This document shows positions 19,678-31,724 of a DNA stretch of 36,544 nt, one piece after another. The stretch's first letter is position 1; every line of letters begins with the position of its first letter. Where the stretch lies: assembly GCA_001931875.2 (NCBI GenBank), contig MSJH02000187.1:1-36544 (forward strand). The letters run 5' to 3'. Under the pieces are notes generated by a model. The model was not told where the DNA came from. It saw nothing but the letters and a program-made list of their open reading frames with translations, and ran no database searches. Origin of the DNA: Byssochlamys sp. IMV 00236. Lineage: Eukaryota > Ascomycota > Eurotiomycetes > Eurotiales > Thermoascaceae. Both the position numbers and the translations under genes were made by a program.

Positions 19678-21836
19678 TTATCCCAGAATGGGCTTTATGA
19701 TACGTTCTACTAGCTGTAGCATGAGTACTCGGTTGAGGACAGGATCTTGGCATCGAGCCCAGATGCGATCCATAGCCGTATTACAGTTCTGATCACCAAT
19801 GAGCTGACGAACTGTACTAGGTATCACTCGATTCATCAGCATGATTCTTGCCTTTCGTTTACTTTCTTCTCTATCCTTGTCCGTACGCTTCTCTGTCGGC
19901 CGCTTTTGTTCTCCTACGACCCATTGACCTTCTGGCCAAAGCTGCTGACCGAGCTGATTCAATCGAAGCATGATGGCATCAGGAGACATGTACGCATTCA
20001 ATAGATCATTATACTGTTCTGTAATAAACTCTGTATATGATCGACGGACAATTTCCCTCAGTATGTTCAGAATAGACCTTCGCATCCACGCTTTATTATT
20101 CGACGGCGTTAGATTGAATATCTCAATCACGAGTGCATACGTTGTTTCAATCAAGAGCTCTACGTCCATCGAACTAAGTGCTTTGGGTGGTATGATTTGT
20201 TCTTCTTCTTCTGTTGTCGTACTACTACTACTTGTCATCGAATGGGTATCATCCTTGGTTTCCATCTTGGGAGAATTGTTGCGCGAAAATAGAGACCGTG
20301 ATCTAGACAGAGGCTTTGTATCGGTCAAGAGAGCATATGCCGCCACGACCTGGTCCTTGTACTCTTCTGAAAATGACACGACATCGTCGTTCATCACTTC
20401 CGATCGTCTTTCTTTTCTCAAAAAGGCAGAAATCAAAGGATCTCTGCCCAATTCGGTATCATGCACAACCTTATCTAGATATATCTCTAGATCATGACTG
20501 ATTTCTTCGCCCTTCTTTTTCGTTTGTGTCTTTAGCCAGGATTTGGCAGGATCTAATGGAAGCCTGAGCTGTATCTTGTTTATACGTCGAATGTATCGTG
20601 CAGAGAGGATCGTGTGGAAGCTTTCGAAATCAGTGTAACTTCGTGTGATCACATATCCACCACCTTCCGATCCTACAGTATCCTCGTTGGCAGGTCGTTC
20701 GATCTGGATGATGTAGGTCAATTGGCTCTTGTTTAGTGGATGGTCTGGTGATTGCGGTGGCGAGATATCCATGACGGTGAAATGAACAAGCCCAGGTGAA
20801 AAACTGACGAGTTCGTCGTCTTGTCTTGTTTCAAATCCATCATCATCGTCTATTTTCTCCGAAACGACGGTTTCGAGAGCAGCAGATACTGTCGCTTGAA
20901 CTGTCTCGGATGATGCTTGATCTGATAAAAGATCAATGATCCAACAATTCAAAAAGTCAGGGTCGCTAAGGATATCGAGAATGTTGCCAAATAGAAAGGT
21001 AGCCAGTAGCTCACGAAGTAAGGATATTAATAAATTGGACTCCTTTTCGGGGCCTGTTAGTGCTCTCTTTAATAATGTTTGGCTAAGCCCACGAAGTTGT
21101 TGATGCTGTTCATGCTTGGATAAGAGCTGTGCAAAAGGTGACTGTGGATTTCTTCTAACGTAGTCCTCTATAGAAATTTCTGACTCTTCTAAAGCTCTAC
21201 ACTCTCTCTTGAAAAGGTTTGATCAATATAGACTCCTTCTAATAAAGAATCTCCTTACCATGTGAATGATCAATGTATTGGCTACTCCATATAACGTTGA
21301 CATGACGATATCATTTCTGTCCTGATTCATAAGGATCTTTTCTAGCTGCATACAAGCACCGTTTAATTTTTCTCTTGTGATTTTCTCGAATTGAACGTCC
21401 TCGTAAACATTAAGTGGCGTCCACCAATTGGCTATAAAGTCGCGTATGAAATAATCAAGGAGTTGATCAATAACAGGGGTAAGCGAGCGATAATGAAGCT
21501 CAAGTCTTTCTGTTGATGATGTATCCTAAAATAATAATAATATAATGATATATAATACATATAAAAAAGCATGGACTATTTTCTTACTGCCAATTCTTCA
21601 TGAAATGTCTTTTGATATTCTTGTATGACAAATCTACCTTCTGTATTATTAAAATAAAGCCCACCCAAGACAAAGCCTGCGATGAGAGAGGCAAGGAAAT
21701 AGATTCCGTCAGTGACAAGTAAAAAAGAGTAGATGATTAGGAATGTGCTGCCAAAGACATGAACTAATTCTGATAACATTGGCTGTTCTACAACTTCCGT
21801 TATTAGGTTGTATATCTCTGGTATTACTTCTAGCAT
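19678..21836 (-). CDS. PXA-PX-nexin-C membrane protein (Mdm1/SNX-type)
   Basis: Three exons on the - strand, 21836-21588, 21525-21259 and 21207-19678, give 681 aa. Two N-terminal membrane segments around residues 27-65 (FGSTFLIIYSFLLVTDGIYF; LASLIAGFVLGGLYF) are followed by a PXA-type region (about 90-270; DYFIRDFIANWWTPL), a PX domain (about 313-437) with the PI3P motif RSYTDF (361-366) and a Pro-rich loop (RLPLDPAKSW), a Ser/Thr-rich linker and a nexin-C domain (about 546-675). This layout matches yeast Mdm1 and animal SNX13/14/25, which tether ER to vacuole/lysosome or lipid droplets, but there is no RGS domain and the protein is shorter than those. Start MLEVIPEIYN is the first ATG that puts the membrane segments at the N-terminus. 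Confidence 0.88.
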
Positions 21837-23702
21837 GTTGCAATGTTTAAAGAAAAAGAAAAGGGGTACAAAGCATAATTTGAGCCAAGCATACACGCAC
21901 AACTGCTTTACTAGCTTTTTCAATTCCCGATCAAATCTTTTGCTTGTCCTGCAGCCCAGGAAAAAAAAATCAAAAGGGGGCAGATTGATAAATCAACTTA
22001 TTGTTTTCTGCCACACGTTATTTAATTATGATGCATGAAAGGATTCATAAAATTAACCCCTGGTTTTACAGTTTTTTGGGGGTTGCATTTATCAATAGTA
22101 AAAAAGATAAACTGTTATTTGAAAGATGTCTAAATTACAGTTTAAGAAAAAAAAAAAATTAAAGGTGCATGATGGTTCATTCTGACTTGACAGGTTCCAA
22201 AAGACAAAAAAAAGAGAGAGACTAACCCCCTGCCCCTCTCTCTCTTTCTCCCCCCCCACAGATTATGTATCATTTATTTCCCCCCTTGCTTAAATAATAC
22301 TGCAAAGAGAGTGAGAGAGACATAATTGAGACTTGAATCAGGGGTCGCATTTAAATAATGATTACTTTCCGATGATAAAGTCCTTGTTACAACGGCTCGA
22401 CAAAGCTTTTGAGAAAAGGATGTTTTATGCAAATCCTTAAAATACGATCATGCATTTGACTTTCTGAGTTTCACTTGTGTGACAGGAACTTTGTTAAAGG
22501 GCTGAAAAGAAAAAACAAGTAAAACGAAAAGATTCAAGGGAACGAATTGTTCATGTTGGAAAGTTTATAAATCAAGGTTATTCTTTCTTTTTATTTCCAT
22601 TCCCAGCGGTACGTTCTCCCAACTTTTTTTTGAGTTTACTATCCTTAACCCCTTTTGGCGGCTATTGACAGGTAACTTTTTAAGGTCTAGACTAATTTTT
22701 GAATTTCAGTTTGAATTTTTTCTTTCCTTCCATGATGATATTGTTGTAATAATAAAAGGGAAAGCTCATTGTTTGTGTATCCTAGTTACACATAGCTTGG
22801 TCTAAACGTGATTTGTTGATTAAATTCAGTTACATGGCAACCGTTGTCCAAAGTAAATAAACAATGTTTTATTGTTCAAACCAAAAAGGGACAATTGAAT
22901 GGCATTGTTTCAACACAGACAGCTTGTGCATAAAGTTTATTTTTTTTCTCATTGTTTACACACTGTCATGTTATGTGTTGTAGAATGACAGAATCGATGA
23001 CAGCATTTGAGATTCATTGGGTGGTATACTATCAGAAAATCGCAACACATGGTTTGATGGAATCTAACTGGGCAGTCGGAAGATTCGTTACTTTAACATT
23101 TTTACCTTTTGATTTTTTTTTTATCCAGGTTCAAGGAACAGAAAAAACAATTTGTAACCAAAGCTACAGAGAGTAACCATGGTACAAAGTAGAAAACAGT
23201 AAAGGATGAATGATAACCTCGTAAACTTGGTACAATCAATCAACCGACAAGGGTTACAAAAACATGTAGTGGGCTGTAACGTCAATAGCTGCCAAAATAA
23301 CTCAGATCAACTAAACAAATGTCTAAATATGATATCATTATTCCCTATTGTAATAATAATATCCTTTTCCATTTTATTCTCTTTATTTACTTTAGAGAAA
23401 AAGAAATAAAGGGACAATATGAATCAAAGTGAGAGCAGAAAGAGGGGCACTCAATTCATCTTTTTCATTTTTATCACCTGCTTCATTCACTAAAATAACA
23501 GGGAAAGATGGAACATGTCCAATTTCTTTTGCTCAAAAATTTTGCTACCTTTTTTTTTTTTTTCTCGCCCTGGGCCACACGGTCCTGCATTTTAAGTTAG
23601 GTTTCACTCAAGCAATATATAAATCGATCAACCCATACTTTAGCAATTTCTTTTTCTTTCTTTCTTTTTCTTTACCCTTTTTTTTATTTATTTAATTTAA
23701 CC
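21837..23702. promoter_or_regulatory. Long divergent intergenic region with clustered CCCCT/AGGGG pentamers
   Basis: This is a 1.87-kb gap between the PX-domain gene and the zinc-finger gene. It holds STRE-like pentamers at 21862, 21975, 22057, 22227, 22233, 22282, 22340, 22649 and 23443, mixed with CT-rich and C-rich runs (22232-22258) and T-runs. No coding sequence is supported. A TATA-like ATATATAAA lies near 23613. Function as a stress-response promoter is inferred. Confidence 0.5.
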
Positions 23703-24769
23703 ATGCCACCTAAGAGAAGAAATTCCGGACAAAGATCTGCCCCTAAACAATTTCGCTGTACTGGCTATGGAGATTGTAACATGGTCTTTACAAGAAGTGA
23801 GCATTTAGCAAGGCATGAAAGGAAGCATACAGGAGAGGTAACTTTTTATTTATTTTTTCTCTAAAGTAAATATTAATTGTTATTTAGAAACCTTACAAGT
23901 GCATTGTCGAAGGTTGTGAACGTATGTTTAGTCGATTCGATAACATGATGCAGCATACACAGACCCATGATAAAGAAAGAAAAAAGACGGCACCCACGGA
24001 AGCAGTAAAGGATCATTCCAAGAACAAGAAAGCCCGTGCATCAATGACGGACGATCCAGTTACCGAATCTCCGATTCAAATGCAAGAGGAGAGACATCCT
24101 TGGGTTCAACAACGATCTGACCTATATGCGTCACCCTTTGAATATTCTTCAATGGTGAACAATCGTACGCTGCCTTTACCTCACCGTAGAGCATCCATAT
24201 CAACTCCGGTTCGCTCATTGGGCTACCGCTCTCCTTATCCTTACTCATTACCTCCTTCCCCTGTCAAGACTCAATTCCATCATCATCCTTCGCATCTGCC
24301 AAATTATGATCATTATTACTACCAAAAGCCGTACAACGTACCCAGAAACCGCTCATCATGGCCCATCAAGGAAGAATACAATGAGTTTGACCAAACCCGT
24401 CGGTCATCCATCTCTACTGTCTCGACTGATTCCGGACACTCGCATTCTCCTCCAAGCTTTCATCATCATGATTTTCATGTCAAACGTCGTATATCGATTG
24501 ACGCTTTACAAACTCCTATAGAAAAATTAAGAACGATTCAATTAGACGAAAAACCCCTTGAGAAAGATGCGATAGATATTACACAGGATGAATATGAAGC
24601 GCTAGAAGCATTCAGTCAATTCCATACATCACCTGTTGTCGGTACCTTGCCCATCACTTCCTCTCCTCTTCATAGCCCAAATCTGTCTTCTCAAGTATGC
24701 GCTATCAGACAACGTGTTCCAACATTAAGAGAATCATTCTCAAGACCTGCATCTCATCATTATGGTTAA
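23703..24769 (+). CDS. C2H2 zinc-finger transcription factor, Msn2-like fingers
   Basis: Two exons, 23703-23837 and 23888-24769, give 338 aa. Two tandem fingers: C19-x5-C25...H38-x3-H42 and C50-x4-C55...H69-x3-H73, joined by the TGEKP linker; the intron falls inside the linker. Recognition helices RSEHLAR and RFDNMMQ closely parallel yeast Msn2/Msn4 (RSEHLKR, RSDNLSQ), which bind CCCCT. The remainder is low complexity: His/Ser/Pro-rich, with several SP/TP sites (SPPSPVK, TPIEKL) and an acidic segment ([16 protein letters not shown]) that could be an activation or docking motif. It is nuclear by inference (PPKRR at the start). AATAAA lies at 24854. Other two-finger factors (Rgm1/Usv1/Mig-type) cannot be excluded. 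Confidence 0.85.
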
Positions 24770-24915
24770 CTAGGAAAAAAAAAAAACATTTTTTTTTTGT
24801 ATCATACATTTATATTTTTTTGTATTTAAAGCTTCTACTCTGCAAAACTAGTAAATAAAATCTCCATTTCTGTATTATAAAAAAGTCACTCTTTTTTTTA
24901 ATAATTTTTTTAATA

Positions 24916-25221
24916 ATGGAAGATACCAATATCAAGCTTACGTTAGATCTCGGTCAAAGAGCATTACAACAATTCAGCAAATTTCCACATCAGCTTTCTA
25001 TTACAATAGATCTAAGTCCAAATACCGTTACTGCCATAAAGTATGTGATAGGCTCACTTATCATTTACAAGTCAATTGACGTAAGTATTTATCCTCCCCC
25101 TTCAAAAAAGGGCAACTATGTGATATTGACGTCAACCTTACTCGATAGTCCCTTACGCAAATCCTTATTGCCTGCAACCAAGACAACAGAAAAAAAGAAA
25201 AAGAAAATTAAATCCCGATAA
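24916..25221 (+). CDS. Small protein of unknown function
   Basis: Unspliced, this is 101 aa: an amphipathic N-terminal part (LTLDLGQRALQQFSKF), a hydrophobic stretch (AIKYVIGSLIIYKSI, about residues 45-60) and a Lys-rich tail. A consensus donor GTAAGT at 25081 and an acceptor TCGATAG ending at 25149 define a possible 69-nt intron; splicing would swap the tail for SLTQILIACNQDNRKKEKEN and stop earlier. Both forms are open, so I cannot say which is right. It may be a peripheral or single-pass membrane protein. I recognise no family. It lies between the zinc-finger gene and the Mpv17 gene on the same strand. Confidence 0.5.
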   Translation: MEDTNIKLTLDLGQRALQQFSKFPHQLSITIDLSPNTVTAIKYVIGSLIIYKSIDVSIYPPPSKKGNYVILTSTLLDSPLRKSLLPATKTTEKKKKKIKSR

Positions 25222-25275
25222 AAGTGATGGAATATACGCCTTTCTCTTTTTCTTTTCTTTCTTTCTTTCTTTATA

Positions 25276-25968
25276 ATGAATCGTCTTCGAGCACTAAACG
25301 CCTTTTACACTCGATCCTACAACAAACGACCCATTTTGACATTATGTGTGACAAATGGTATTCTTGGTGTACTCAGTGACACACTTGCTCAAAGCATATC
25401 CTATTACGAAGCAAGCAAGATCGAACCTTATATCGTACCCGAAAAATTGAGAGAGCATGAAGATCTTTGGCCACCCAGTCCACGATGGGATCTGACTCGA
25501 ACCTTTCGATTTGCAGCTTACAATTTTTGTGTTGCGCCTTTGGGTGGAACATGGTACATGTTTCTCGATCGGTTCTTTCCAGTGCCCAAAAATGCTGCTC
25601 CACGAACGGCCAACATGATGGCTATCAAACGTATGGCAACTGATCAATTGTTATTTGCCCCCCTAGGTCTCGTTCTCTTCTTTACGGTGATGGGGTTGGC
25701 AGAGACAGGCAAGTGGGAAGGTGTGAAAGAGAAATTTAGAGACGCGTATACACCGGCATTGATCACCAATTATGAGGTATGGCCAGCAGTTCAGTTTATC
25801 AATTTCAAATGGATGCCTCTACAATATCGATTGCCATTTGTTAGCAGTTTGGGCATTCTCTGGAACGCTTATCTCAGTTGGCTCAATAATGCGTCCAAGC
25901 AAGAAGAATATGTATTGTCAAAACTTGATAAGAAAGATCCAAACTTGGAAGTAATTCAATCAGCCTAA
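25276..25968 (+). CDS. Mpv17/PMP22-family membrane protein (Sym1-like)
   Basis: Single exon, 230 aa. The family signature is at the C-terminus: NYEVWPAVQFINFKWMPLQY followed by RLPFVSSLGILWNAYLSW. The N-terminus has YNKRPILTLCVTNGILGVLS and DTLAQ, which match the usual first membrane helix; four helices are expected. Members sit in the mitochondrial inner membrane (Mpv17/Sym1) or the peroxisomal membrane (PMP22); the target cannot be decided here. A spacer of about 30 residues after the first helix (EPYIVPEKLREHEDLWPPSP) is longer than in Mpv17 itself. Start: first ATG, preceded by a CT-rich leader. AATAAA lies at 26035. Convergent with LYS2. Confidence 0.92.
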   Translation: MNRLRALNAFYTRSYNKRPILTLCVTNGILGVLSDTLAQSISYYEASKIEPYIVPEKLREHEDLWPPSPRWDLTRTFRFAAYNFCVAPLGGTWYMFLDRFFPVPKNAAPRTANMMAIKRMATDQLLFAPLGLVLFFTVMGLAETGKWEGVKEKFRDAYTPALITNYEVWPAVQFINFKWMPLQYRLPFVSSLGILWNAYLSWLNNASKQEEYVLSKLDKKDPNLEVIQSA

Positions 25969-26110
25969 ATTATATATGTGTATATTTTTAAATACCCCCC
26001 CTTCTTTCATAATGAATTATATGTGTATTTCGTAAATAAATATTGAATGGTATATATATATTCTATATGGTTTTTATTGATTCTTTACAACTATATTACA
26101 CAATTTTTCT

Positions 26111-29100
26111 TTAATGTTTAGCACCACTACGTTGCAGTAAGGTCGCCTGAATGTTTAACTCGGGTAATGCACGATGACCAGATGTAGGCTGTGGCATGAA
26201 CCCGACTTTGACCAAGTAAGCATAATAAAGACCCAAAAGATCATCTCCCATCAAGGGAAGTTGAACGCCATCCAGTGCCAACACAGTCTGTGTGTTTCGA
26301 TCGTCTAATGGAGCGCTCTTGGTAGAGGTAGGTAAATCATCCAAGACAAAATGCAAGAGAGGGAACAAGGAATGGTCCTGAGCCTTGAGTGTGTATTCCA
26401 TCAACTTGTTTCTCCAATCGATATATTCAGTTTGTTGCACCTTGTATCCATAGGTCAGTAAGGACTGGAACATCTTGTTGTACGTAAAGCCAGCAGGATG
26501 GGTCACTTGAAGAACACCGCGCTGAGTTGACTGTTGATCGTGACGAGCAGCACCTGCGACAACAGAAGCAACGTAATCGACAGAGCAGCAGTTGACATCA
26601 TTAGCGATCGCAGGGACATAGCCAAGTTCGACACATCCCTTGAGTAGACGCCAGATGAAATCATCCGTGTTTGTCACGCCCGTACGAGAATCACCAAGGA
26701 TGTAACCAGGACGAATGATGGTTGCGGGCATACCTCGCTTTCTGGCTTCCATGATCAGTTTCTCAGCAACCCACTTGCTTTGTCCATATCCGTTTTCTAA
26801 ACCTGTGCGTGCACCTTCCAGTGCGTCGCTTTCCAACACATAGTTACCCTGATTGATGTAGTAAGATGTGTCCAAGACAGAAGTAGAAGAGACAAAGTGG
26901 AAGGACTTGGGCTTGTGTTCAGTAGCTAAGCGCATGGCCCAGAGAGTACCAAGGACGTTGGGAGCACGGAGCTGTTGGTATGGATAGACCCAGTGAACGA
27001 GAGCACCGTTATGGATGACAGCATCGGCTTCTTTTGTCACACGGTTCCAATCAGCCTCAGAAAGACCCAGACGATCGCTCGCGAGGTCACCACAGATCGC
27101 CTCAACACGGCCTTGCCAGCTGTCCTCCCAGACCAAATGATCAACAGCAGCCTTCTTGACTCGATCAAATGCGTTTTGATTATCCTTGGCACGAACAATA
27201 CAGAACACCTTGTGAGTATTATCGTATTCCAAGATTTTTTCGAGAATAAAGGCGCCCAAGAAACCAGTGGCACCAGTTAGGACGTATGTACGTGGGTGAT
27301 CAGCAACAGGGAGGGTTTCGTAACTTGATTGAAGGAACTCTTGTGCAAGGGTGGGCACATCAGACGCATAATCGACTACTTCCTTCTTTTGTTCTTCTTG
27401 TTGAGTCAAGCCATCACTTTCTAATAACAAGTCACCGCTTTGAAGCTTAGTCACTTCTCGAGCAAGGCCAGCAATGGTAGGTTCAGCAAACACAAGACCC
27501 AAGGGAGCTTCGACCTGGAACTTTTGACGGATCTCAAATATGAGACGTGTGGCAATCAACGAGTGTCCACCGATATCGAAAAAGTTATCCGTCAGACCGA
27601 TCACTGGATCAGCAGCAGGAAGTAGGTCTTTCCAGATATCGTGAATGATGCGTTCATTAGGTGTCATTTCAGGGAGCTCTGAAGCAGCGACTGGTTTAGT
27701 CTTGTTGAATTGTGCTGTATCGGGAAAAGGCAAGGCGTTCTTGTCGACCTTACCATTAGGCGTCAAGGGCATACGAATGAGTGGCACAAAGACAGAAGGA
27801 ACAGCGTAGCTAGGGAGCTTTTGCTTGAGGTAATCACGGATGTTCTTGATGAGGCGACGGAAGGTACGGCTCGAGAAGATATCCTTTTCGTCTTGTTCGT
27901 CATCTTCAGTAGCGCTTGCAAAATCGGTGTTTGCAGTGGGGTTAGGCACAAAGTAAGCCACGAGCGTCTGTTCTTCATTCTTGTCACGACGCACCAATGT
28001 GACGTTTTCACGAACAAAAGGGTGTTGAGAGAGGTGTGTATCGATCTCGCCCAGTTCTATACGGAAGCCACGGATCTTGACTTGATCATCAGCACGGCCG
28101 GTACATTCGACATTACCATCAGGACGGTATCGGCCCAGATCACCCGAACGGTACATACGGTCACGCTTTCCCTGATAGAATTGCTTCCATTTGTCATCCT
28201 TGACTGTCGATTCGTCCTTACCATCGTCCACACAGGCGTTTGGAACGAACCAGTTGGGAATGAACTTTTCAGCAGTAGCTTCAGGTAATCGAAGGTATCC
28301 TTCGGCCAATCCAGGTGCACGTACATAGATTTCACCAATCTCACCAACACCACACATCTTGGTGCGATCGTGGCGGTTGACGACCAAGAGTTGAACATTG
28401 ACCATACCCTTGCCGGCAGCGATAACTTCCTTTTGAGAGCTCAAGAAGGCAGGATGACTGGATCGAGGAGGAACGACAAAGTGTGAGACAGAACGTTGGG
28501 TTTCGGTCGTACCATACATGTTGATCACAGACACGTTAGGTGCGTACTTTTGAATACGAGCCGCGTCACGCTTGGTGAGGATGTCACCCACAAAGAAGGC
28601 ATTGATCAATGAAGGGATCTCGACTTGAGCATGTGAAGAGAGGAGTTGACCCATGGCAGGTGTCAGGTGGGTCACTGTAACCTGTGCACGGTTCATCCAT
28701 TCAGCTAAGCGACCAGGGATACCAATATCTTCGGATGTGGGAATATGCAACTCGGCACCCAAAAAGAGAGGCGTAAAGATATCACGTTGGATAGGATCAT
28801 GAGCAATACCAGAGAGCATCGTGAATTTGTCCTGGCTCGATAAACCAAACGTCTCGGCCATCCAGGGGTAAAAGTGAGTTAGAGAAAAGTGGCGACCACG
28901 AACGCCCTTGGGGATACCTGTACTGCCACTTGTGAAACTGAGAGTACCAATGCTGTCGGGGCCAATCACTACGTTGGGATACTCGTCCGAAAGAGATCGC
29001 ACGGTGTCAAAAATATCAGCTCCGTCTCTTGTCACACCGCCGGAGAGTTGACCGTCGCTTCCGATCTTTAATGAAGAAATCTCGCAGATAATGTCTTGCT

Positions 29101-30372
29101 CGCGCTTGATGTAGTCTCGTACTGATTCGGCTATTTGTCCGGCTTCTTGAAGAACAATCAAACCACGAGGCTTGGCTACGGAAAGATAGATTTCTTGACG
29201 TGCGGGTGGATATGCAGGGTCTAATAAACGTGAGTCAAATATGGATATCAACTTTTTGCCTTGATCTTACCAATCACACTAAAAGTAGCTCCTGCCTTGA
29301 GAACACCCATGATAGCCACGACAAGATCCACACCTCTGTATGCATAAATGATCACGACATCTTCTCTCTGAATATTGTTTGCCAGCAAATAATGAGCGAC
29401 AAGGTTGGATGCTTGATTGATTTGGTCATAAGTGTATGTGACAGTGGTGTTATCATCTCTAGATTCGACAATACATGTTCTCGTAGGATGTGCCTTGGCA
29501 TTTTCATTAAAGATATCAGGAATGGCTCCTCTCCAGAGAGACCAGTGCAGGTCAGCGGTAGGGTCAGGTAAGGGTGAGTTGGGTAGACCAGAGTCAGAGA
29601 GAGGGATTTGACCGACGGCGAGTTCTGTGGATTTGACACCTGTATCAATGATGGTCGTCAATTGGGAAAAGAGGTATTCGATACGCTTGGGTGAGAAGAG
29701 GATTTGATTATATACAACACGAATAGACACAGGACGAAGGAAGGAGGTTCTTAAGGAAGAGGATGCTGTAGGTGACGAGATAAAGATGGTCAAGTCGGAG
29801 CTTGCAGATGTTGTCGCAAGGTGGTGTTGAGAAGGTGAATCGAGTTCATTATAAAATCGCACACGACAAAGAGGACGTCTGCTGTCGGGATCTGTGCCTT
29901 CGTAAACAGCTTCACATAATTGATCAAAGGGAACCTCTTGAGTTAATGCCTCTTGTTCTACCTATGAACTATATGCATCAGCCTCGCGCACAATTCATAC
30001 ACAGTTTCACAATATTACCTTTGTCACCATATCAATGATACCACGGAATGTATTTGAAGGATCTACATGTAAACGTAACAGTAGAGGATTACCAGTAGGA
30101 GAGGATGTACCAATAGCGAATTCTTCATCACCAGTATAGCGTTGAAGTAGAACAGAAAAGGCAGCAAGTATGACTGAGAATGGAGTTGGACGAACATCAT
30201 ACATGGATGCTTGAACGAGGCTCAAGAGCGTTTGCTCTGGGAGATCAAAAGATAAAACTTCTTCGACTGTACGTGGAGGTAATGGTCTTGGATAGTCAGT
30301 TGGTAATAGTAAGTCCGTCAAGTTTTGAAGACGAGACTTCCAAATTGAAATAGTATCTACAGTGTTTACCAT
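26111..30372 (-). CDS. LYS2: L-2-aminoadipate reductase (Lys2)
   Basis: Large enzyme of the fungal alpha-aminoadipate lysine pathway; it activates 2-aminoadipate with ATP, loads it on a phosphopantetheine arm and reduces it with NADPH to the semialdehyde. Exons on the - strand: 30372-30019, 29961-29271 and 29220-26111, giving 1384 aa (yeast Lys2 is about 1390). N-terminal condensation-like region (1-240); adenylation domain with TSGSTGIPKG (445-454), INMYGTTETQ, YRSGDLGRYRPDG and NGKVDK; carrier domain DNFFDIGGHSLIATRL with the phosphopantetheine Ser near 902; reductase domain with TGATGFLG (997-1004) and the YGQSKWVAEK Tyr/Lys pair. It needs a Lys5-type phosphopantetheinyl transferase, not seen in this window. 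The gene looks fully intact. Confidence 0.98.
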
Positions 30373-30562
30373 TATAAGAATAAATAAAAGAAAAAGAAAA
30401 ATAAAGAAGAGACAATGAAGAGAGATGCTTGAGCCGGTTTATAATATTTATTATGGAAAGATTAAACTACTATATATGGAGTGAAGATAGAGATGAAAAA
30501 AAAAATGAGATCAACAGTCATGCTGTCTTACCATTACGGAATTTAAAATTGATAATCTTTTA

Positions 30563-31342
30563 TCAATCAAGGGCTTGCTTGGGTGGAGCTTCATTTGAGC
30601 GTTCTTCTAAATCGATTTGTTCGGTTGGTACTTTTGTATAATTGGATTTATGAATCATGGCCTTATAGAAACGAGTGACAATAAAGGCAAAGTAGAGCTT
30701 TGAAGAATAAGTCATAATGAACCATTTTATATAATATACTTACATGAATCAAATTCAATGCAACCAACACAGCTATACCAACATGCTTTTCCATATCAAA
30801 TACTCTATCATGTTCTTCCTTCTTGGCTGGATCATTCTCTAATTCAGGTAAACTGTGATCTGTATAGATGTACCAAATGATACCAGTATGAATGGTCCAT
30901 ATAATGCTGATAAACGAATCTAACCAAAAGAACATGGTATACCATCGAAATGTTCGAACATTTTCCTGCCTGGATGTATCAGTTTCCTTATATTCTCATT
31001 CTCATTGTCATATAAATAGCATACGCTGTGTAATCCATATAAGCCTTGTACAAAGACAACAATGGCTAGTAGAGAATAAACATAGCCTGCAGTCGCTGTG
31101 TTGTCTGTAAAATCAAATGATAAAATTCCATAGAAACCAGATAATTTATTCAACTATACAAAGAAAAGGTTACTAAACGCAGTCCAAATAAACAATGTAA
31201 CTTACAATTCCAAACAATGTAATTAGGACAACACCTATATTCTTAGACTGAGTATACATGCCTATATATGAGTCATTTCACTGCATTTACCTGTTTTAAT
31301 CGGAACAAAACCACAGCAATACTTTCCTTTTGTAAATGGCAT
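30563..31342 (-). CDS. KEI1: Kei1-like subunit of inositol phosphorylceramide synthase
   Basis: Five exons on the - strand: 31342-31291, 31234-31206 (29 nt), 31153-31025, 30965-30744 and 30697-30563, giving 188 aa. Start MPFTKGKYCCGFVPIKTGVV is followed by LITLFGILNKLSGFYGILSF, then further membrane helices (YVYSLLAIVVFVQGLYGLHS; MFFWLDSFISIIWTIHTGII; KHVGIAVLVALNLIH) and a polar C-terminal tail. The CCGF..I.TG start and NKLSGFYGIL are, from memory, typical of the fungal Kei1/DUF1753 family, which partners Aur1 in the Golgi to make inositol phosphorylceramide. The family call is from motif memory only; the exon model is well supported by consistent phases. It lies divergently from the DBF4-like gene and tandem with LYS2. 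Confidence 0.7.
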
Positions 31343-31724
31343 TATATTTAAACAAAGAGACAGAGAGATGACAAGACTTTTTTTAATAAAAAATTATATA
31401 AAACGGAATAACGTTGTGCCGTTTAATAGCCTCTTCAGCCGAGATTTAATCAAACGTGATTGGACGGCAAAATAAGGGCATTACTGCTTCCCTAAGGAAC
31501 TGGATGATCTAGCACGGATTTGGATCAAATCACGAGAATAACAAACATGCCAAGTGTATGTACCAGACTATAAACGAGTGTTTGGATGTGAGTGCGCCGT
31601 CGTATGTATCCAAGAACTGTGTTTAAAAATATCAAAGGTACCAAAAAGAAGGTGGCGTTTTTTTTTTGTATTTATTTTTCTTTTTCTTTGTTTGCTATTC
31701 CTGCAGAGCTTTTCATGTGATAAC

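Noticed and set aside
19747..20501. Open frames on the + strand over the PX-domain gene
   Set aside because: They are antisense to well-supported PX and nexin-C coding sequence and contain no domain of their own.
22952..23695. Short + strand frames in the long promoter region
   Set aside because: They are low complexity, lack a convincing start context, and match nothing I recognise; the region reads as regulatory.
27710..28288. 192-codon + strand frame inside LYS2
   Set aside because: It is antisense to the adenylation domain; a product of codon bias in the real gene.
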